From Microcoleus vaginatus PCC 9802 (GTDB lineage Bacteria; Cyanobacteriota; Cyanobacteriia; Cyanobacteriales; Microcoleaceae): a stretch of 64,000 bases of DNA. Both the position numbers and the translations under genes were made by a program. The stretch is from positions 5,717,001 through 5,781,000 of the forward strand of contig CP031740.1 in assembly GCA_022701275.1 (NCBI GenBank). Direction: 5' to 3'. A model generated the notes under the pieces. That model was given only the letters and a program-made list of their open reading frames with translations, had not been told where the DNA came from and did no database searches. Shown in pieces: positions 1 through 8,397 of the stretch (the stretch's first letter is position 1; every line of letters begins with the position of its first letter).

Positions 1-109
1 CTTGCACCGCTAGGATAAGAGCGTTGGCTTCGTGGCCATCAAAAGAAACTTGCAGGTTTTTAAGGCTTTCTAGCTCGCGTGAGACTTCATCTTCGTCGAA
101 ATTTTTCAT
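1..109 (-). CDS. 5' end of an unidentified protein (partial)
   Basis: Only the first 36 codons lie in the window; the gene runs off the left edge. It begins at an ATG (complement of 107-109) and reads MKNFDEDEVSRELESL and onward, an acidic, helix-prone N-terminus. No family is recognisable from so short a piece. It points the same way as the HU gene to its right, from which it is separated by about 70 bp, so the two may be co-transcribed. That it is a real gene is inferred from the clean open frame and the ATG. Confidence 0.45.
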   Translation of the reverse strand, partial: MKNFDEDEVSRELESLKNLQVSFDGHEANALILAVQ

Positions 110-182
110 GTCTATTTACTGTCTAGTGTTGGTCTAGTAGCCGATCGCCCTTCACGACCGATCGGCACATTGTCTTACTGTC

Positions 183-461
183 TTACTGGTGACTTACAGC
201 ATCCCTGAACTGCTTGCCTGCCGAAAATGCAGGAATTGTAGTTGCTGGAATTTCCATCTTCTCCCCGGTCTTGGGGTTGCGGCCTTCCCTAGCTTTCCGC
301 TCTCTCGCTTCCCAAGAGCCGAAACCTACCAGGGTTACTTTCTCGCCGTCGGCAACAGCTTGGGTGACGCAATCAAGGAAAGCGTCCAGCAGTGCGTTAG
401 CTGCCTTTTGGGTGGTTTCGGCTTTGGCCGCCATCAGTTCCACCAGTTGTCCTTTGTTCAT
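183..461 (-). CDS. hup: HU-family DNA-binding protein
   Basis: A 92-aa histone-like protein, the usual length for the HU/IHF family. It starts MNKGQLVELMA, followed by the dimerising helices (residues 1-45). The beta-arm region has GFGSWEARERKAREGRNPKTG and ends in IPAFSAGKQFRDAV, all hallmarks of HU. The family binds and bends DNA non-specifically as a dimer in the nucleoid. Several mobile elements carry their own HU copy. This one sits beside plasmid- or island-type genes, so it could be an accessory paralogue rather than the housekeeping HU. The start at 461 gives the canonical N-terminus. Confidence 0.95.
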   Translation of the reverse strand: MNKGQLVELMAAKAETTQKAANALLDAFLDCVTQAVADGEKVTLVGFGSWEARERKAREGRNPKTGEKMEIPATTIPAFSAGKQFRDAVSHQ

Positions 462-559
462 AAGTGCGATCGCCTCGAATGACTATATCTAATGACTAAT
501 TACTAACGCAAAAGCCAGCACCCGACGGCGACATTTTGAGCAGATGCGGGCGACTCTTG

Positions 560-979
560 CTAGTTCAGCAAAATACCAAGACCCAAATCGCTGCACAGGA
601 GGCTAACTAAGCGCTGTTGTTTAACACCATTGGGATATACCTTAAATCCACCGTCCTCTGCTTCAATTTCAATGTCACAAGAGCGAAAAGCATTGATCAC
701 ATAATTGATAATTTCTGGATCACGCTCTTCTGGGCCCATGAAACATATGTTCGTTAGGCGATCGCCTCTAGTGAATAGTTTTTCTAGTGCAGTTAATGCT
801 TCCAAGGCTTCATCGCAGCAATTGAATGTTCTCATGTGTCTTCGCAAGCTACTAGCAGTTGTGCCGGTCCAGTTTGACAATATAGAGAAGCTGTCGCGAG
901 CTAAATCGCCAAACGGACTATCTTCTTCTAGGTAAGTTCTCAAAAAAGCCCGAAAACTTTTAGTTTCATTCGTTGCCAT
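560..979 (-). CDS. hypothetical protein with YozE SAM-like N-terminus
   Basis: A 139-aa protein of unknown function. Residues 8-30 (FRAFLRTYLEEDSPFGDLA, then RDS) resemble the start of the YozE_SAM_like fold, a small helical domain in uncharacterised bacterial proteins (recognised by pattern only). The remainder is a mixed alpha/beta segment with CDIEIEAEDGGFKVYPNG. No signal peptide or membrane helix is visible. It lies about 100 bp upstream of HU on the same strand and ends just before the intergenic region shared with it. Function unknown. Confidence 0.65.
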   Translation of the reverse strand: MATNETKSFRAFLRTYLEEDSPFGDLARDSFSILSNWTGTTASSLRRHMRTFNCCDEALEALTALEKLFTRGDRLTNICFMGPEERDPEIINYVINAFRSCDIEIEAEDGGFKVYPNGVKQQRLVSLLCSDLGLGILLN

Positions 980-1059
980 ACGTCTGCTTCACTTAATTCG
1001 TTATTAACGCAGTAACGCAAAACCAGCACTCCTGATGGGGCGCTGGTTTCTGTTGCTTA

Positions 1060-1270
1060 CTATTCTGGACTTGCGTCCTGGGATTCTAGTGAATGTTGTT
1101 CTAATTGTTCTTGCTGTAGCTCTATTAGCTTGCGAAGGTTTTCAATCTTCTGTTCGTATTCCTTTGCCTCCTCTCGATACCACACGATGCACTCCCGGGA
1201 CTTCGCCAACTGCTTCTCTGCATCATCTAACAGTTGGGCAAGAATTCCCCCAATGGCGTCCTTACTACCA
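1060..1270 (-). other. coiled-coil reading frame, -1 relative to the RHH-like gene
   Basis: This frame stays open from 1482 down to 1060. Only its last ~65 residues look protein-like: ILAQLLDDAEKQLAKSR, then VWYREEAKEYEQKIENL and LIELQQEQ, a regular heptad coiled coil. The upstream part of the frame is merely the antisense-like shadow of the RHH-like gene. A -1 shift near the A6 run at about 1281-1286 (codons GAA AAA ATA) would fuse the RHH-like domain to this coiled coil. It may therefore be the tail of one frameshifted gene, a programmed frameshift product, or a separate short gene with no obvious start. I cannot decide between them from the sequence. Confidence 0.4.
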
Positions 1271-1424
1271 ATTCCCTCCTTGCTATTTTTTCGATTAGAT
1301 GGGATGCGCTGAGTCCGAATTCCTTCGCCAATTCGTCCAGCATCGTCGCTGCCGTCGGTGTCAAGCCGTAAGTCCTGCCGCTCTTCTTCTCCCCGTATTC
1401 CAATTGCTTCGCTTTCTTGGCCAT
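1227..1424 (-). CDS. small ribbon-helix-helix-like protein
   Basis: A 65-aa basic protein starting MAKKAKQLEYGEKKSG. It has a short beta-like stretch (RTYGLTP) followed by two predicted helices (TAATMLDELAKEFG, then SASHLIEKIARREL), the usual order of a ribbon-helix-helix DNA-binding fold as found in antitoxins and plasmid regulators. The assignment is by pattern and is not certain. The gene is divergent from the ORF at 1563, and the space between holds repeated AGTCTTAAG-type half-sites that could be its operator. Its last 13 codons overlap, in another frame, the coiled-coil reading frame that continues to 1060; see the separate entry. Confidence 0.6.
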   Translation of the reverse strand: MAKKAKQLEYGEKKSGRTYGLTPTAATMLDELAKEFGLSASHLIEKIARRELVVRTPLGEFLPNC

Positions 1425-1457
1425 AGTCGTGAGTCATAAAGTCTTCCCTCAGAATAG

Positions 1458-1526
1458 CAAGTCTTAAGTAAGATGTTGACAATGTGATAAGTAAGACTAT
1501 ACCATAATCTCAGAGTCTTAAGTAAT
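1458..1526. promoter_or_regulatory. divergent promoter/operator with AGTCTTA half-sites
   Basis: Between the RHH-like gene (leftward) and the ORF at 1563 (rightward) lie three related sites: AGTCTTAAG at 1460-1468, the inverted AAGTAAGACT at 1489-1498, and AGTCTTAAGTAA at 1514-1525. A TTGACA box (1476-1481) is followed at 16 bp by TATACC (1498-1503), so the middle site lies in the promoter spacer. This is a typical arrangement for autorepression by a small DNA-binding protein. Operator function is inferred from position and symmetry. Confidence 0.45.
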
Positions 1527-1562
1527 GCTTGAGATTGCACTGCATACCCCTAATGTTGGCGG

Positions 1563-2927
1563 GTGGGATTCCCACCCTTTCCCCCTATGCACTACACGCT
1601 CGACGAACTGAAACAGAAAACCCTTAAGGAACTGAAGCAAATCGGCTACCAACTCAACGTGCTCCCCGATGACGATCGGCGGTATGCCCGAAACTGGGTT
1701 AACGCACTGGTTGGCAAACAGCCCCCGCTGCTGCAACTGCTGGAAGCTTCCCCGGTGGCGGAAGTCGAACCAGTCCAGGAGCCGATCGAACCTCAAGCCC
1801 AGGAGCCGCCGCTAGAATCCAAATTTGGCCGCATCGTCTACCCCAAACCTGCCACTAAGCCGATCGCACAAAATGCAGAAACTGAACCCCAACTCGCCAG
1901 AACAGAAGGTGCTGATGTACATCACTGGCGCTCTCATCCCGCCGAATCAGTTCGAGATAGCGATGGCGCTCAAGCTGAAGCACTGGGAATCGAAAAAGGC
2001 GATCGAGTTCTGGTAGTGGCAGGGAATCATCAAGCAGGTCGAGGGGGAGTTTTACCCGATCAGTCAACTCAATTAACCACCCTCACAGAAGGCGAACGCC
2101 CGCCCAACCGTGGCGACAACGGCCGCGACAGACTCGAAAGTGAGGCAAAAGTGAGGCAAAGTGCGATCGTACAAGCGGCCAAAAATTCCCCCGGTGTCAA
2201 AAGCAAGTCAACCGCTCATCAACTTTTGGAGTTGTTCAAGAGCTCCGCACACATCATCCCCGATTCCCCCGCTGATGAGGAAGTGACCGAAAGTGCGATC
2301 GGGCAAACTCCTGATCCAAATCTGATCTTGACAGGCTGCACCTTATCTTCTGAGTTTCTGGCGCGCTACTCCCCACCACAACCCCAGATTATCCACTTCC
2401 AATCCGATGCCGACGGTCAACTGAGCCTCCTCGACTTTGAAGTGGAATCGACCGACGAGCCGCCAGACCCCGATGACTTCGACTCCCTCGATGCGTTCAA
2501 CGAGGCGATGGCTCGCTGGGATGCCGAAAACGCCGAAGCCCTTACTATATCTAACGATTCGATGTGCGAGTGGGCACCGTGTCCTGATGAGTGGTACGAG
2601 CCAGAAGCCGGAATTATGCCGCTAAAAGCTTCATCCATGCCAGAAAGTTCCAGCACTTGCAACTTTTCAATCCCGACTTTTGACGCTTGGTGCGATCGCG
2701 CAAACCGACAAACCGACAGCGACGAACCGCCCGACACAGGGATATTTGCCCGGTTGCCCAAGCCCAAACCCCCCAACTTTCCGCCGATGGCGAGTGCTTT
2801 AAAGCAAATCGCATACCAATCACATAACAGTCACATAACAGTGACATACCAAACCGATACTTGTCGCGTCGCCACTGGCCGCAGTAGTCAGTCAGGGCGA
2901 GCTCCCCCGGGAGGTGATGCACATTAA
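1563..2927 (+). CDS. cyanobacterial accessory protein with SAP/Rho-N-like N-terminus; internal frame switch
   Basis: An open frame of 454 codons. The N-terminus (YTLDELKQKTLKELKQIG, then YQLNVLPDDDRRYARNWV) matches the short SAP/Rho-N-like helical motif common in cyanobacterial accessory proteins. The C-terminal half (LSSEFLARYSPP, then FQSDADGQLSLLDFE, then CEWAPCPDEWYEPE) also reads like real protein. Between about 1885 and 2076 the open frame becomes low-quality sequence, while the +1 frame reads SPEQKVLMYITGALIPPNQF, then AMALKLKHWESKKAIEFW, an amber stop, WQGIIKQVEGEFYPISQL, stop. The family protein may therefore have suffered compensating frameshifts. The ATG at 1587 (MHYTLDEL) is an alternative start. 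Function unknown, possibly nucleic-acid binding. Confidence 0.55.
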   Translation: MGFPPFPPMHYTLDELKQKTLKELKQIGYQLNVLPDDDRRYARNWVNALVGKQPPLLQLLEASPVAEVEPVQEPIEPQAQEPPLESKFGRIVYPKPATKPIAQNAETEPQLARTEGADVHHWRSHPAESVRDSDGAQAEALGIEKGDRVLVVAGNHQAGRGGVLPDQSTQLTTLTEGERPPNRGDNGRDRLESEAKVRQSAIVQAAKNSPGVKSKSTAHQLLELFKSSAHIIPDSPADEEVTESAIGQTPDPNLILTGCTLSSEFLARYSPPQPQIIHFQSDADGQLSLLDFEVESTDEPPDPDDFDSLDAFNEAMARWDAENAEALTISNDSMCEWAPCPDEWYEPEAGIMPLKASSMPESSSTCNFSIPTFDAWCDRANRQTDSDEPPDTGIFARLPKPKPPNFPPMASALKQIAYQSHNSHITVTYQTDTCRVATGRSSQSGRAPPGGDAH

Positions 2928-3017
2928 ATCAGGTTCCATCGCTTGCTAAGTTTGCTTCCTTCTGCGATTGCTCTTTCAGCAAGGGCGATCGCTTCCTCTC
3001 TCCCTCTGCTCTGTGCT

Positions 3018-3293
3018 ATGGAAATCACTCGGGAACACATTAATTTCTTAAAAGAACCGAAAGAGTGCTTGTTTGGCTACAACCATCTTGCCCAATGCCC
3101 GGGGTGGGTTATTGGTGAAATACGCCTTCCTCTCGTCCCTCATTCCAATCTCTTTTTGCTAATACAAACTTTCTCTGGCGAGCTTCAGTGGATGCCCCGC
3201 CATAAAGTTGATTTCCATTCATCGTGGAATCTCTGGACTCGCAATATTGCACCATTACCACCAACTACTCCTTACCCAAAATTAAAACCATGA
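3018..3293 (+). CDS. hypothetical protein
   Basis: A 91-aa protein of no recognised family, starting MEITREHINFLKEPKECL. An in-frame upstream extension to 2943 would add a hydrophobic, low-information stretch; I prefer the ATG at 3018. The body contains GWVIGEIRLPLVPHSN and LIQTFSGELQWMPRHKVD, which look like beta-strands of a small globular domain. Its stop overlaps the start of the next gene (ATGA at 3290-3293), indicating translational coupling in an operon running from 1563 or 3018 to about 5032. Confidence 0.5.
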   Translation: MEITREHINFLKEPKECLFGYNHLAQCPGWVIGEIRLPLVPHSNLFLLIQTFSGELQWMPRHKVDFHSSWNLWTRNIAPLPPTTPYPKLKP

Positions 3294-3703
3294 CAACTCA
3301 TCTATCAATCACCATCCCCGTTTATAAAAAAGACCGCTGGGATAGAACTGAACGCGACGGAAAACTTGAGGTTAGCAGCGATGTAGATTCCTTGTCAGAG
3401 GGCTATGAGGCGTTAAAGCAACAGTTAGACCAACTGCTGGCAGAGTTAGACGCTCAAAACCGTTTAGCCGAAAATGCCCTCGCGCTAGACCATCAAATCC
3501 AGCAAAAAGCCTACACTCTTAAACGCCTCACCGACGACATAGAGCGGGCAACCAGGCATTACGACGAGTTGAAGTTGTTGTTAAAAGCCTTGGGAATTGA
3601 CCCCATGCAATCTCGCTTAACTTTTGATAAAGATCTGCTGTTAAATGCAGCATCCGTCGCAGAAGTTGAAGTGGTTACAAGCAAGCTAGGCGACGAATTT
3701 TAA
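3290..3703 (+). CDS. coiled-coil hypothetical protein
   Basis: A 137-aa protein starting MTTHLSITIPVYKKDRWD at an ATG that overlaps the preceding stop (ATGA). An upstream in-frame start at 3224 is possible but would overlap the preceding gene by 70 bp. Residues ~30-105 form a long heptad-rich coiled coil (YEALKQQLDQLLAELDAQN and onward). No enzymatic motif or membrane segment is visible. It is followed after 4 bp by the HTH protein at 3708, so it is very likely part of one operon with it. A structural or DNA-partition role would fit, but this is inference. Confidence 0.6.
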   Translation: MTTHLSITIPVYKKDRWDRTERDGKLEVSSDVDSLSEGYEALKQQLDQLLAELDAQNRLAENALALDHQIQQKAYTLKRLTDDIERATRHYDELKLLLKALGIDPMQSRLTFDKDLLLNAASVAEVEVVTSKLGDEF

Positions 3704-3707
3704 AACA

Positions 3708-4529
3708 ATGCAACTCACTCTAGATTCTGATTTTTCAGACGAGTGCTGGCAACCCCCAGAAGCGGAATTTCAGCCGCTTCTGGACTTCGAGAACGAAATT
3801 CTCGACCAAGCACCCTATAACGATATTTCACTCATTACCCAGCGCATCAAGCGCAGCTTCCTTGACTACGTGCGCCAAGGCATCATGCTCGACGCCGTGC
3901 GCCGTTACCGTCTCTATAAACGGCAGTACCGGGACTTTGCCGAATACTGCAAGCTCGCACTCGGGCGATCACACTTCTACTGCAAGCGCATAATTCAAGC
4001 GGCCAAAATCTGCCTGCACTTAATCAAATCCAAATTTAAAATCCTTCCGACCTCAGTTGCTCAAGCCTTGCCGTTGGTGAAATTTGCTCAAGTGGACGAG
4101 TACGGACAAACCCAATTAGAGGAAAAATGGCAGACCGTGCTTGACGGACTCCCCCCGCAGTTAATCACAGCGGCCAAAATTCAAGAAGCCCTAGACGAGA
4201 ACCCAGAGGACAGAGCCAAGCAAGTCCGCATTGGTGGCAAAGCCTACCAACTGTTGCAACAGAAAGCACTAGCAGCAGGCATGGCAGTTAGTAAGTATCT
4301 CGAAATGCTTATTGGCGCTACCGAACCGCCCGACGATGAACCCGACGACGTGGAGCCGACAGAACTGACACCCGAAAAAGAGGAAATTTGCGATCGGCTT
4401 GAAGCCTCCTTCGCGCGTCGCCAAAAGCCAAAACGTATAGCAGGTTTTGGGAGTAAGAATCTATCAACTTGCCCTCAAAAAGCTATCGGTTCCCCCATTA
4501 GATCGGACAAATCGTCCGACTCATCCTAA
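3708..4529 (+). CDS. HTH DNA-binding protein of plasmid/phage accessory type
   Basis: A 273-aa protein. Its centre has the pattern LYKRQYRDFAEYCKLALGRS followed by HFYCKRIIQAAKI, then LPTSVAQALPLVKF. This matches a helix-turn-helix domain often found in cyanobacterial plasmid, phage and integrative-element proteins (typical form FEDYCQERWGxSRxYANRLI followed by LPTxExQARPL). A ParB-like or replication/partition role is plausible but not shown. After residue ~200 the chain becomes acidic and then Ser/Lys-rich and is probably disordered. It sits 4 bp after the coiled-coil gene and 11 bp before the next, consistent with an operon. Confidence 0.7.
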   Translation: MQLTLDSDFSDECWQPPEAEFQPLLDFENEILDQAPYNDISLITQRIKRSFLDYVRQGIMLDAVRRYRLYKRQYRDFAEYCKLALGRSHFYCKRIIQAAKICLHLIKSKFKILPTSVAQALPLVKFAQVDEYGQTQLEEKWQTVLDGLPPQLITAAKIQEALDENPEDRAKQVRIGGKAYQLLQQKALAAGMAVSKYLEMLIGATEPPDDEPDDVEPTELTPEKEEICDRLEASFARRQKPKRIAGFGSKNLSTCPQKAIGSPIRSDKSSDSS

Positions 4530-4540
4530 TTTTAAAAAAA

Positions 4541-5032
4541 ATGACAAACGAAACAAACGAGGCTGCCAAATACCCGACTGTCAGGCCTGAAATTACAGCA
4601 GAGACAATCGCCCTCGACTGCCAGCTTGCGGATTTAATCCTTAAATGCCAAGGCAACGCCCGCGAGCTCGACGAACTAGCAGGAATGCTTGACGCCCACC
4701 TAGGGTGTTGCGAAGAAGCCCGGGATTCACTCATGGGATTTAACACCGAACACCCGGAACCGTTAGACATGACAGATTTACCCGCCGACCAACAGCGGCT
4801 TATTTTAGAATCCGCAGTTTTCGGGGGATTAGCGATGCAAACATTGCAAAATCTAACCGATAAAGACGTTGCATTTTTAATGGAACGACTATCGGAGGGA
4901 GTAAAAACAATTACGGGAAAACTGAACGATAAACAAGTGACGGAAAGCTTGCAAAATTACTTAGAGATGCACGAGCAAAATACAGTCAAATTAGTATTTT
5001 ATTCGAGTATTCACCCAGCCGACAACAACTAA
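4541..5032 (+). CDS. hypothetical acidic helical protein
   Basis: A 163-aa acidic, mostly helical protein with no recognised domain. It starts MTNETNEAAKYPTVRPEIT, 11 bp after the HTH gene and preceded by an A-rich leader. Helices such as LAGMLDAHLGCCEEARDSLM and FLMERLSEGVKTITGKL are visible. No signal peptide or membrane segment is seen. Position suggests it is the last gene of the 3018-5032 operon. Function unknown. Confidence 0.55.
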   Translation: MTNETNEAAKYPTVRPEITAETIALDCQLADLILKCQGNARELDELAGMLDAHLGCCEEARDSLMGFNTEHPEPLDMTDLPADQQRLILESAVFGGLAMQTLQNLTDKDVAFLMERLSEGVKTITGKLNDKQVTESLQNYLEMHEQNTVKLVFYSSIHPADNN

Positions 5033-5116
5033 AAAAGCAAGCGACTAATTCATAACTTTAGTCGCTCGCATCCAAGCTATCTGACTATTTCACCACAATT
5101 CATATACCAATCTATC

Positions 5117-5419
5117 ATGAAAACTCAATCCCAAAGCAAACGAGTCGCCGAGCTAATCGAATCAGCAAAGCAGCGATTCGGCGACTTTAGCGAAGCTAAA
5201 AAGCAAGAAATCTTCCTCACAATCAAAGAAGCCAAAGCACGGGGATTGCTGCGAAAACAGCCCCCCGACCGCTGCTTAAGTGAGTATGTCAACGCGGCGA
5301 ATCATCTCTTAAGAAGCTACGCAACGGATGAATTCACCGCCGCACTCAACCGCAACCTTGACTATATATACGTTTACGTCGCCCTCGTCAGTACCAACTC
5401 GATCACCGTTACCGCCTGA
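5117..5419 (+). CDS. hypothetical small protein
   Basis: A 100-aa protein of unknown family with a basic helical first half (SKRVAELIESAKQRFGDFS, then EAKKQEIFLTIKEAKARGLL). Its last ~20 residues (YIYVYVALVSTNSITVTA) differ sharply in composition. The tail may reflect truncation where the IS110 element inserted immediately downstream. It is separated from the preceding operon by about 85 bp. Confidence 0.45.
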   Translation: MKTQSQSKRVAELIESAKQRFGDFSEAKKQEIFLTIKEAKARGLLRKQPPDRCLSEYVNAANHLLRSYATDEFTAALNRNLDYIYVYVALVSTNSITVTA

Positions 5420-5449
5420 CGAGCGCCGCTCGGAATCAGCGGCCGAAAC

Positions 5450-5690
5450 TCCCCTTAATAAGGGGAAGTCGCGGATCGATTCCAACCCGACCGCCGATTA
5501 AACAGGTTGTGGTTTAGGGCTTTCAGGGTGAACCAAGCTGTTATGGCTTTTTTTCGTTCATAAGCTCAGTCACAACCTAGTTAATTGTTTTATCTCGCGC
5601 ACTTAGAAGCTTTAAGAGTGAAGTAGGCTCATTTTGTGGCCTTTGGGTGATTCATAAGCTACTGCTGCGGGATTTGGAAACCTCACCTAC
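5450..5690 (+). ncRNA. candidate IS110 bridge RNA (paired stem-loop leader)
   Basis: The 280 bp before the IS110-type gene hold an ordered RNA-like structure. A 7-bp hairpin (5450-5456 with 5460-5466) is followed by two stem-loops of the same design. Unit 1: 5517-5522 pairs with 5562-5567, then a 5-nt left bulge, then GTGAAC (5528-5533) with GTTCAT (5556-5561), then AAGC/GCTT (5535/5546). Unit 2: 5608-5612 pairs with 5656-5660, a 5-nt left bulge, GTGAA (5618-5622) with TTCAT (5651-5655), then AGGC/GCCT (5625/5639). An outer 8-bp stem (5504-5511 with 5571-5578) encloses unit 1. IS110 elements are known to encode a bridge RNA with target- and donor-binding loops in the leader; the match is structural inference. 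Confidence 0.5.
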
Positions 5691-5699
5691 AAAAATTAA

Positions 5700-6935
5700 A
5701 TGCTGCAAATTATTGGGCTAGATATCAGTAAAGCCTCAGTTTCCGCTTGCCTAATTTTAGGAAAAGTGGACGAGCCAAAGGAATTTTACTATCACTACAA
5801 CTTCCACAAATTCAACGCTACAGCGCATGGAATTTCAGAATTGCTCGCCCTAATCGGAGTCGAAAATTTAGCCAGCACGATCGCAATAATGGAGCCCACG
5901 GGCATCAATTACCAAATCCTTTGGGGAACCCAACTCGCCCGCGCCGGGGTAGAAGTGCGCTTAGTCGGTCACAAGGAATTAAGAAGTTTTCGCGAGCATC
6001 ACCTATCGCTGCCGGACAAAGACGACGACGCCGACGCGCTGGCACTGGCGATTTATGGTTGGGATTATCAAACTAACCCACGTCGGTTTGTGCAAATGCG
6101 CGATCGCACAATCGTAGAGATTCGCCGCCTAGTCCTGCGGCTCGCGCACCTCAACCGCATACAAAGCCCCATTATTAATAGGGCAAGGCAAGATTTGGCT
6201 TGGCAATTCCCAGAAGCGGCACTGATTAAATCGCTGCGGTCTGGCGAGAAAGTGCCGCTGCTTTGGGGATGGCTTTGCAGCCAGCGGCAGTCTGTAAAAT
6301 ACGATCTACTTTATGAGCGGTCGATCGGACTGGGAATCACGGATGAAGTCCGCCGCCACGCCGCCCGAATTTGCGATTTGCAGCGAGAAGAAATGGCGAT
6401 CGAGTTTGAGCTTTCCAAATTGGTGGGCGAGGCGCAGTTCTTGCCCTACCGCAAAGTTTTTGCCCGATTCGGTTTTGGTCGCAGAGTCGAGGCGCTGTTA
6501 CTTTCCCAAATCTTCCCAATCGAAAATTATCTTGCTGCCGACGGCAAACCCGATGTCAAAATTCGCACTGGTCGGCGATCGGGCAAACCTACCAAGCGGC
6601 ATTTGTCTCTTCGGAGGTTTTGCAAAGCCCTGGGCTACGCGCCATCCCAGGAAAGTAGTGGCGACTTGCAAAAGTCTAAAGTTGTCGGCGGCAGTGATTT
6701 GTGCCGGAAAGCCTTATGGCAGTGGGTTTTTACTAGACTTGAAGTTCAACGCTGCCGTATGGCTAACAACATCGGCGATCGGTTGGGGGAAATCATGGAT
6801 GCAGAAAAACTCAGCGGCCGGCCGGTGCGACTTGTGCGATCGCGCGTGGCAGCAAAAGCAGTCAAGCTGCTGTTTAAAGAATTGGTTCGCGAGCTTGTTC
6901 GCTCCCAAAGCCCAAACCAAAAATTACTAGAGTGA
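5700..6935 (+). CDS. IS110-family transposase
   Basis: A 411-aa protein with the two IS110 halves. The N-terminal RuvC-like DEDD domain has GLDISK (D8), IMEPTG (E65) and the acidic cluster DKDDDADALALA (residues 106-117). The C-terminal Tnp domain has LRRFCKALGYAP, then SQESSG with candidate catalytic serines S319/S320, then CRKALWQWVF. IS110 enzymes are recombinases that move circular elements without terminal inverted repeats, guided by a bridge RNA. The matching candidate RNA is directly upstream. No second copy is present in the window, so the element ends cannot be set; right-hand non-coding sequence is short before the recQ remnant. The gene appears intact. Confidence 0.85.
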   Translation: MLQIIGLDISKASVSACLILGKVDEPKEFYYHYNFHKFNATAHGISELLALIGVENLASTIAIMEPTGINYQILWGTQLARAGVEVRLVGHKELRSFREHHLSLPDKDDDADALALAIYGWDYQTNPRRFVQMRDRTIVEIRRLVLRLAHLNRIQSPIINRARQDLAWQFPEAALIKSLRSGEKVPLLWGWLCSQRQSVKYDLLYERSIGLGITDEVRRHAARICDLQREEMAIEFELSKLVGEAQFLPYRKVFARFGFGRRVEALLLSQIFPIENYLAADGKPDVKIRTGRRSGKPTKRHLSLRRFCKALGYAPSQESSGDLQKSKVVGGSDLCRKALWQWVFTRLEVQRCRMANNIGDRLGEIMDAEKLSGRPVRLVRSRVAAKAVKLLFKELVRELVRSQSPNQKLLE

Positions 6936-7009
6936 ACTAAACAACAGATGATACGGCTAAGATGTGCCGAAGAGTAGCCTTCCTCCCATAAATCGTCTAT
7001 ACTTCAGTC

Positions 7010-7649
<640 letters not shown>

Positions 7650-8397
7650 TTGCAGTAGTTGGTTATTGGATTCTACACTATTCCATGCTTTTGGAGAGCA
7701 AATACACTGAGTGCGATCGCACAAAATTCGTTAAGCAGAGAAACCGATACTTTTAATCGGGGTTTAGACGGATAGTGATGGGTAGCGATAGTGATGAGTT
7801 TGGGTCCTCACAGAAGTCACCCCCAAATGAAAGGCCGTTATCAACAGCAGAATTTTCCATTTTACTTTAATCCGTTACATACCCAGATTAAATGGTGAAT
7901 TAATTGCTTGAATTGCTGCTACAAACTAATACCCATCAATACTTTACCATGATCGGGCCCTGGACTTCACAAACAAGCGTCGAAAATTGATGGTTTTTTG
8001 AATCCTGAATGTAAATTTTTGCCTAGATCTACGTATACCGGGCAGAACATTGGCCTCCCCAGCTTCACAGAATCTTCATAATTATCCCGTAATAATACGG
8101 TAGATTTATAAAGATTAGGTAAAGATGATCCTTAAAGGTAGCCAAAATCACGTTTCTGTAAGTTAAACTGGGAGCCAGCCAAAACCAAACTTACGTAATC
8201 ACCACAAAATCCTGAAATAACGCAATTTTATATATCCTAAAGGCGTTGAAGGGATGGCGTAACTAAGGGGTATTCGTCTGACATATCGACAAACAGTTTT
8301 TAAGCCAACTAAATTGCAACTAAACTAATAAAAATTGCTCATAACCAGGTTAGTTATAATTCCAAAAAAATAAAACAATTTTTTGACAAGGTGAGTT
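7650..8397. other. non-coding stretch upstream of the exporter gene
   Basis: No gene is supported in these ~750 bp. The first ~100 bp resemble the region upstream of the intact recQ. The remainder is AT-rich. TTGACA-like sequence occurs at 8382-8387, just before the exporter ATG. I saw no GTA-N8-TAC (NtcA-type) site and no clear terminator. Confidence 0.4.

Noticed and set aside
7650-8397. NtcA-type (GTA-N8-TAC) site before the HetC-like exporter
   Set aside because: None was found on reading the region, so nitrogen control cannot be claimed.
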